From Lentisphaerota bacterium (lineage in GTDB: Bacteria > Verrucomicrobiota > Kiritimatiellia > PWTM01), in contig VGWF01000004.1 of NCBI GenBank assembly GCA_016873715.1, positions 1 to 64,000 of the forward strand: a DNA stretch of 64,000 nucleotides. Reading direction: 5' to 3'. Shown here one piece after another: positions 59,893 to 64,000 of this stretch. The notes below the pieces were generated by a model. The model worked only from the letters and a program-made list of their open reading frames with translations, made no database searches and was not told where the DNA came from. Each line of letters starts with the position of its first letter. The first letter of the stretch is position 1. The position numbers and the translations under genes are program-made.

Positions 59893-62625
59893 ATGATGCC
59901 TGCGTGCGTTCGGATCGGTGTCGCAGCGGCGTTCGCGATGGGATGCGTGGCCGTCCGCGCCGAGCGGCAGCGCCTCGGTGTGTCCCTCGGCGGGACCGCG
60001 GAGGCCGCCGGGTTGCTCGTGCCGTCGGGCGGCGACGGCGCCAACGAGGCCGTGACGGTCGGCGGCAGCGTCGCGCGACGGATCGCGGGACCCCGCTCGC
60101 ACTACCTCTACGTCCGCGTGACCGATCCGGCCTGGACGAACGGCCCCGTCGCCGACGCATGGGCGGTCTTCGAGGTCTTCGACGACCGGGTCGCCCGCAT
60201 CGGCGTGCAGTACGACCGGTCGTCGCCGGACGCACCCGCGGACCGGTACGCCGATTCGCCGCGCCCCGGCTGGCTCGTGGGGTCCCGCGCATGGCGCCGC
60301 GTTGCGTTTCCTCTGCCCGGGCTCTCCCTGCGGCACGGTCAGAACCACGGGGCGGACTTCCGCCTCCACGGCCGCGACCTCGCGGTCCGCCGCATCGAAC
60401 TGACCGACCGCCGCCCGCCGGAGGCCGACGCGCCGGCGGTCCCGCCGGTCCTCGCCGTGCACCGTCCCCCGGGCATGGAACTCACGTTCGGGAACGACGC
60501 GAGCGCGGACGACGCGGCCGTGTTCCGCGCGCTGTCGGTTTCGAGCGTCGAGAGCTACGTCGATGGGGCCGGCGTCGAGCCCGAGCGCGACCGGTGGGAC
60601 TGGTCGAAGTGGGACGCGCAGGTCGCCGTGCTGGAAAAAGCCGGACTGAAGTGGGTCCCGTTTCTCATCGCCGGCCCGGCCTACGCCACCCCGCTGTGGT
60701 TCCAGAACGGACCCGATTCGCGGTTCTTCCGGTGCCTCGAACACGGGAAGGAGAGCCGGGTGCAGAGCCTCTTCAACCCGGCCCTGCGCCCGCAGATCGA
60801 GCGATTCATCGCCGCCTTCGCCGCGCGCTACCGCGACCGCGGCATCGTGGAGTCGCTGCTGCTGGGCGTCACGGGCATCTACGGCGAGAGCATCTACCCC
60901 GCCGGCCCCGAGGGCGGCTGGACCGCGCGGCTGACGGGCGACTACCACAACCACGCCGGATGGTGGGCGGGCGATCCGCTGGCCGCCGCCGCGTTCCGCG
61001 ACGCGATGCGCGCCCGCTACGCCGGCGTCGCCGCGCTCAATCGCGCCTGGGGAACCGCGCACGCCTCGTTCGATGCGGTCGCGCCCTTCCTTCCGGAGCG
61101 GGCCCCGAACGATCGCGCCCGGGCCGACTTCGTGGAATGGTACCAGCAGGCGATGACCGACTGGAGCGTGTTCTGGGTGCGCACCGTCCGCCGGCACTTC
61201 CCCGAAACGCCGATCTACCTCTGCACCGGCGGCGACGGCGATCCGATGCTCGGCGCGGACTTCACCGCGCAGGCGGCCGCCATCGCCCCGTTCGGCGCCG
61301 GCATCCGCATCACGAACGAGGGGAGCGACTACGCCCACAACTTCACGCTGACGCGCGAGGTCGCCACCGCGATCCGCGCCTACGGCACCTTCTGCGGGTT
61401 CGAGCCCGCCTCCGGCGTCGATGCGACGGGCAACGTCGCGCGGATCTACAACGCGACGGCCTCCGGCGCCCGGCAGCTCCATTGCTACACCAGCAACGTG
61501 CTCGGCGGCGATCCGGAGGCGCTGGATCTCTTCATCCGGACCGCCCCGATGCTGTCGCCGCGGGTCCCGCGACCCGACCTTGCGATCTACCTTCCGCGCG
61601 AAACCTGGGCGCTGGAGCCGGCCGCCAACGGGCGGCTGCGGGCGGTCGCCCGCGCGGTGCGGGACGTTGCCGATCCGGACTTCGTCACGCGCCGCACCGT
61701 GGCCGACGGCCACCTGAAGGGCTGCCGGTTGCTGCTCCTGGCCGAGTCCCCCGTGATCGAACCCGCCGCGGCGGACGCCATCGAGACCTGGGTGCGGGCG
61801 GGCGGGACGCTCGTGGTCGCGACGCAGGCGGACGAGGTCCAGCCGGCGGGACGACTGTACGATCTCGGGTCGTGGCGGGAGCGGATGCTGCCGGCGTTGA
61901 CGGCCACGCCGCGCGTCGTCGTGGACCGGCTGGACGGGCCGGCGCCGGCCCGCTGGGTACTCGATGTCGGGTCCGGGGACGACGGTTCCTGGCTCGAAGG
62001 CGACTGGCACGGACCCGAGACGCGGGGGGAGGCCACGTGCCGCTGGTCCGGAGCCCGTCCCCGCATCCGGCTGCCCTCGGCCGCAGGCGTCGCTCACACC
62101 TTGCGCCTGGTTCTGAACGTGCCGTCCGCGGCGTTGGACGCGGAGGGCCTTCGCGTGCGGGTTGACGGTCGCGAGGCCGGACGAATCACCCGGCACGGCG
62201 CGGTGGACACGGTATTCGATGTCCCCGCCACCCCGGCGACGAACGGCATCGCAACGCTCGAACTGCAGGGCAGGACGTGGAAGCCGTCCGCGGTGGCGGG
62301 ATCCACCGACGGCCGCGACCTCGGCGTCGAGGTCCGGCGCGTCGAGTGGAGCCGCGCCGGCGTCGGGGATGCCGCCCCGGGCGCGGCGACGCTCGCCCGG
62401 GGGGTGGATCCGGCGGCTGTCGGAGCGGCAACGCGCGCGGTCGGGCGCGGGCGCGTGGTCTTCCTCCCGGGAGGGTCCGGGCGTCCCTCCGACCTGGCGA
62501 GGGTCGTCGCCCATCTCCTGCCGGGGGCCGCGGACGGCCGGCTCGACGGCCGATTCGCCACGCGCACCGCGGACGGCGTGCTGTGGCTCGATCCTGCGAA
62601 GGCGGAGATCCGGTTGGAGCGATGA
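59893..62625 (+). CDS. Secreted TIM-barrel glycoside hydrolase-like protein (beta-galactosidase GH42-like)
   Basis: WDWSKWDAQVAVLEKAGLKWVPFLIAGPAYATPLWF; LLLGVTGIYGESIYPAGPEGGW; FVEWYQQAMTDWSVFWVRTVRRHFP. Confidence 0.65.
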   Translation: MMPACVRIGVAAAFAMGCVAVRAERQRLGVSLGGTAEAAGLLVPSGGDGANEAVTVGGSVARRIAGPRSHYLYVRVTDPAWTNGPVADAWAVFEVFDDRVARIGVQYDRSSPDAPADRYADSPRPGWLVGSRAWRRVAFPLPGLSLRHGQNHGADFRLHGRDLAVRRIELTDRRPPEADAPAVPPVLAVHRPPGMELTFGNDASADDAAVFRALSVSSVESYVDGAGVEPERDRWDWSKWDAQVAVLEKAGLKWVPFLIAGPAYATPLWFQNGPDSRFFRCLEHGKESRVQSLFNPALRPQIERFIAAFAARYRDRGIVESLLLGVTGIYGESIYPAGPEGGWTARLTGDYHNHAGWWAGDPLAAAAFRDAMRARYAGVAALNRAWGTAHASFDAVAPFLPERAPNDRARADFVEWYQQAMTDWSVFWVRTVRRHFPETPIYLCTGGDGDPMLGADFTAQAAAIAPFGAGIRITNEGSDYAHNFTLTREVATAIRAYGTFCGFEPASGVDATGNVARIYNATASGARQLHCYTSNVLGGDPEALDLFIRTAPMLSPRVPRPDLAIYLPRETWALEPAANGRLRAVARAVRDVADPDFVTRRTVADGHLKGCRLLLLAESPVIEPAAADAIETWVRAGGTLVVATQADEVQPAGRLYDLGSWRERMLPALTATPRVVVDRLDGPAPARWVLDVGSGDDGSWLEGDWHGPETRGEATCRWSGARPRIRLPSAAGVAHTLRLVLNVPSAALDAEGLRVRVDGREAGRITRHGAVDTVFDVPATPATNGIATLELQGRTWKPSAVAGSTDGRDLGVEVRRVEWSRAGVGDAAPGAATLARGVDPAAVGAATRAVGRGRVVFLPGGSGRPSDLARVVAHLLPGAADGRLDGRFATRTADGVLWLDPAKAEIRLER

Positions 62626-62967
62626 CCAGTATCCTCGGATTAGCTTGGTCGATCAGGAACGGACGATGCTTCGGGGGTTTCCTGCACGGCGCCGACGGAG
62701 CGGCGCCCTCCAACCCCGTCCTCTCGTATCTCCATGGAACGGGCCCGGAGGGCCGCGCCTCGGCCCGCCGTAGAGTCCTCGCGAAGGCGGCTCCGCCCGC
62801 CACTCGACGCGAAGCGGCGCGTGGTCGCGGCCGTGTCCCTGCGAGCTTTTCCATGGGTGGTCACCGGATATCCGGAGCTTGGCCGATGATCTGGGGCTGA
62901 CGCGGGTGTTTGCACTCCGCGCGCGGCGTCGTACGTTGGACAAAACCGAAACAACGGAGATGCAGCC

Positions 62968-63462
62968 ATGGCGGAACTGAAGACCGGATCGAAAGCCCCC
63001 GCGTTCCAACTGAAGGACCAGAACGGGGCGGAGATGTCGCTGGCCTCCCTCAAGGGATCGAAGGTCCTCGTCTACTTCTACCCGAAGGCCGACACGCCCG
63101 GATGCACGAAGCAGTCCTGCGCGGTGCGCGACGCGCTGGGGGCGTTGAAGAGGCACGGCGTCGCCGCGGTCGGCATCAGCCCGGACAAGCCGGCCTCGCA
63201 GGCGAAGTTCGACGCGAAGTACTCGCTCGGATTTCCGCTCCTGGCGGACGAGGACCACGCCGTGGCGGAGGCCTACGGGGCGTGGGGCGAGAAGTCCATG
63301 TATGGGAAGACCTACATGGGCATCGTCCGTTCCGCGTTCCTGGTGGACGAGAAGGGCAGGATCGCCGCCGCATGGGTCGGCGTCAGCCCGGGCGACACGG
63401 TCCCCAACGTGCTCGCGGTCCTGGCGCCGGCCGGCGTCAGGCGTCCTTCGCGCGGATCATGA
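62968..63462 (+). CDS. bcp: Thioredoxin-dependent peroxiredoxin (BCP/PrxQ)
   Basis: KVLVYFYPKADTPGCTKQSCAVRDALGAL; GISPDKPASQAKF. Confidence 0.95.
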   Translation: MAELKTGSKAPAFQLKDQNGAEMSLASLKGSKVLVYFYPKADTPGCTKQSCAVRDALGALKRHGVAAVGISPDKPASQAKFDAKYSLGFPLLADEDHAVAEAYGAWGEKSMYGKTYMGIVRSAFLVDEKGRIAAAWVGVSPGDTVPNVLAVLAPAGVRRPSRGS

Positions 63463-63772
63463 TCAGCAGCATCTTGAATCGCCCGGTCGCGCGGACGGAG
63501 TGGGGGATGCGCGCCGGCATGATGATCATCTCGCCCGTCCTCACCCGGATCGGCGTGCCGCCGACCGTGAACTCGCCCTCGCCGTCGAGGACCTGCACGG
63601 TTGCGTCGTAGGGCGCGGTGTGCTCGCTCAGGCCCTGGCCGTCGTCGAACGAGAAGACCGTCAGCGTGCCCGCCGGCTTGTCCAGCACGGTCCGGCTGAC
63701 GACCGCGCCCGCGGCGTAGTCGACCAGCCCGGCCAGGTTCAGCGCCTTTCCCTTCAGGTCATCGGTGTTCAT
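63437..63772 (-). CDS. Cupin domain protein
   Basis: GEGEFTVGGTPIRVRTGEMIIMPARIPHSVRA cupin motif; convergent overlap with bcp. Confidence 0.88.
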   Translation of the reverse strand: MNTDDLKGKALNLAGLVDYAAGAVVSRTVLDKPAGTLTVFSFDDGQGLSEHTAPYDATVQVLDGEGEFTVGGTPIRVRTGEMIIMPARIPHSVRATGRFKMLLIMIRAKDA

Positions 63773-63789
63773 CAGGCTCTCCCGTGGTT

Positions 63790-63958
63790 CCAAGTGCCGA
63801 GTGGCAAGTGATGAGTGACGAGGGGCGGGGGTCGGGGGGCGAGGGAGGACGGGGTCGGGTGGCCGGTGGCGGGTGCCAGGCCTTTCCCCCGTTGGCTGTT
63901 GGCTGTTGATTCCGCCTTCGATGTTCGGCGTTCGGTGTTCGATGTTCGGCGTTCACTG
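63790..63958. repeat. Degenerate word repeats (AGTGATGAGTGACGAG; GTTCGATGTTCGGCGTTC; GTTGGCTGTTGGCTGTTG)
   Basis: Visible iteration of 7-11 nt words with small changes. Confidence 0.85.
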
Positions 63959-64000
63959 CATCCTCCGGCTTCCCATCACGGCGCCGTCGAGACTGAGGAC

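Noticed and set aside
59637-60044. ORF reading through the tRNA-Val (HTQEVTGSNPVAPTIL)
   Set aside because: Typical false ORF translated from an antisense/sense tRNA sequence.
63759-63956. ORF MNAEHRTPNAEHRRRNQQPTANG...
   Set aside because: Direct translation of the degenerate word repeats; not a credible gene.

Overview
High-G+C bacterial chromosome segment, fully coding-dense. Gene content (Na+-NQR, sulfatase, GH29 fucosidase, autotransporter-type beta-strand repeats with PEP-CTERM) suggests the PVC superphylum, possibly Kiritimatiellota/Verrucomicrobiota; this placement is inference and no 16S is present. In order: coaD; the yceD-rpmF-plsX-fabH-fabD-fabG-acpP-fabF lipid cluster; ilvD; DNA glycosylase, thioredoxin-fold, GIY-YIG and DUF255 genes; tolB-pal-tatA/B-tatC; a polysaccharide-degradation/secreted enzyme region (heparinase-like, sulfatase, FAD oxidoreductase, GH29 fucosidase) that also carries acnA; a 2163-aa PATR/PA14/PEP-CTERM surface protein; apbE plus nqrFEDCBA on the minus strand; a beta-helix protein; tgt-yajC-secDF-recJ; cysS-tmk-holB; tRNA-Val(CAC); a GH-like protein; bcp; cupin. 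The most interesting material is intergenic. (1) A ~316-bp insertion-like module sits between nqrD and nqrE. It has 8-bp terminal inverted repeats and 'CACCAAGACGCAAAG' repeats, and carries a 53-aa ORF absent from the supplied track that looks like a GxxExxY protein with its middle deleted in frame. (2) Nine copies of a 58/59-bp structured tandem repeat occur at 30530-31056. (3) A ~130-bp repeat is present in two inverted copies 24.6 kb apart. (4) Several families of degenerate ~10-nt word repeats occur in gene gaps. (5) A 38-bp near-perfect palindrome is at 55178-55215. (6) A G9 tract lies just after the signal peptide of the giant surface protein. All calls come from reading the sequence and supplied translations; no database search was run.
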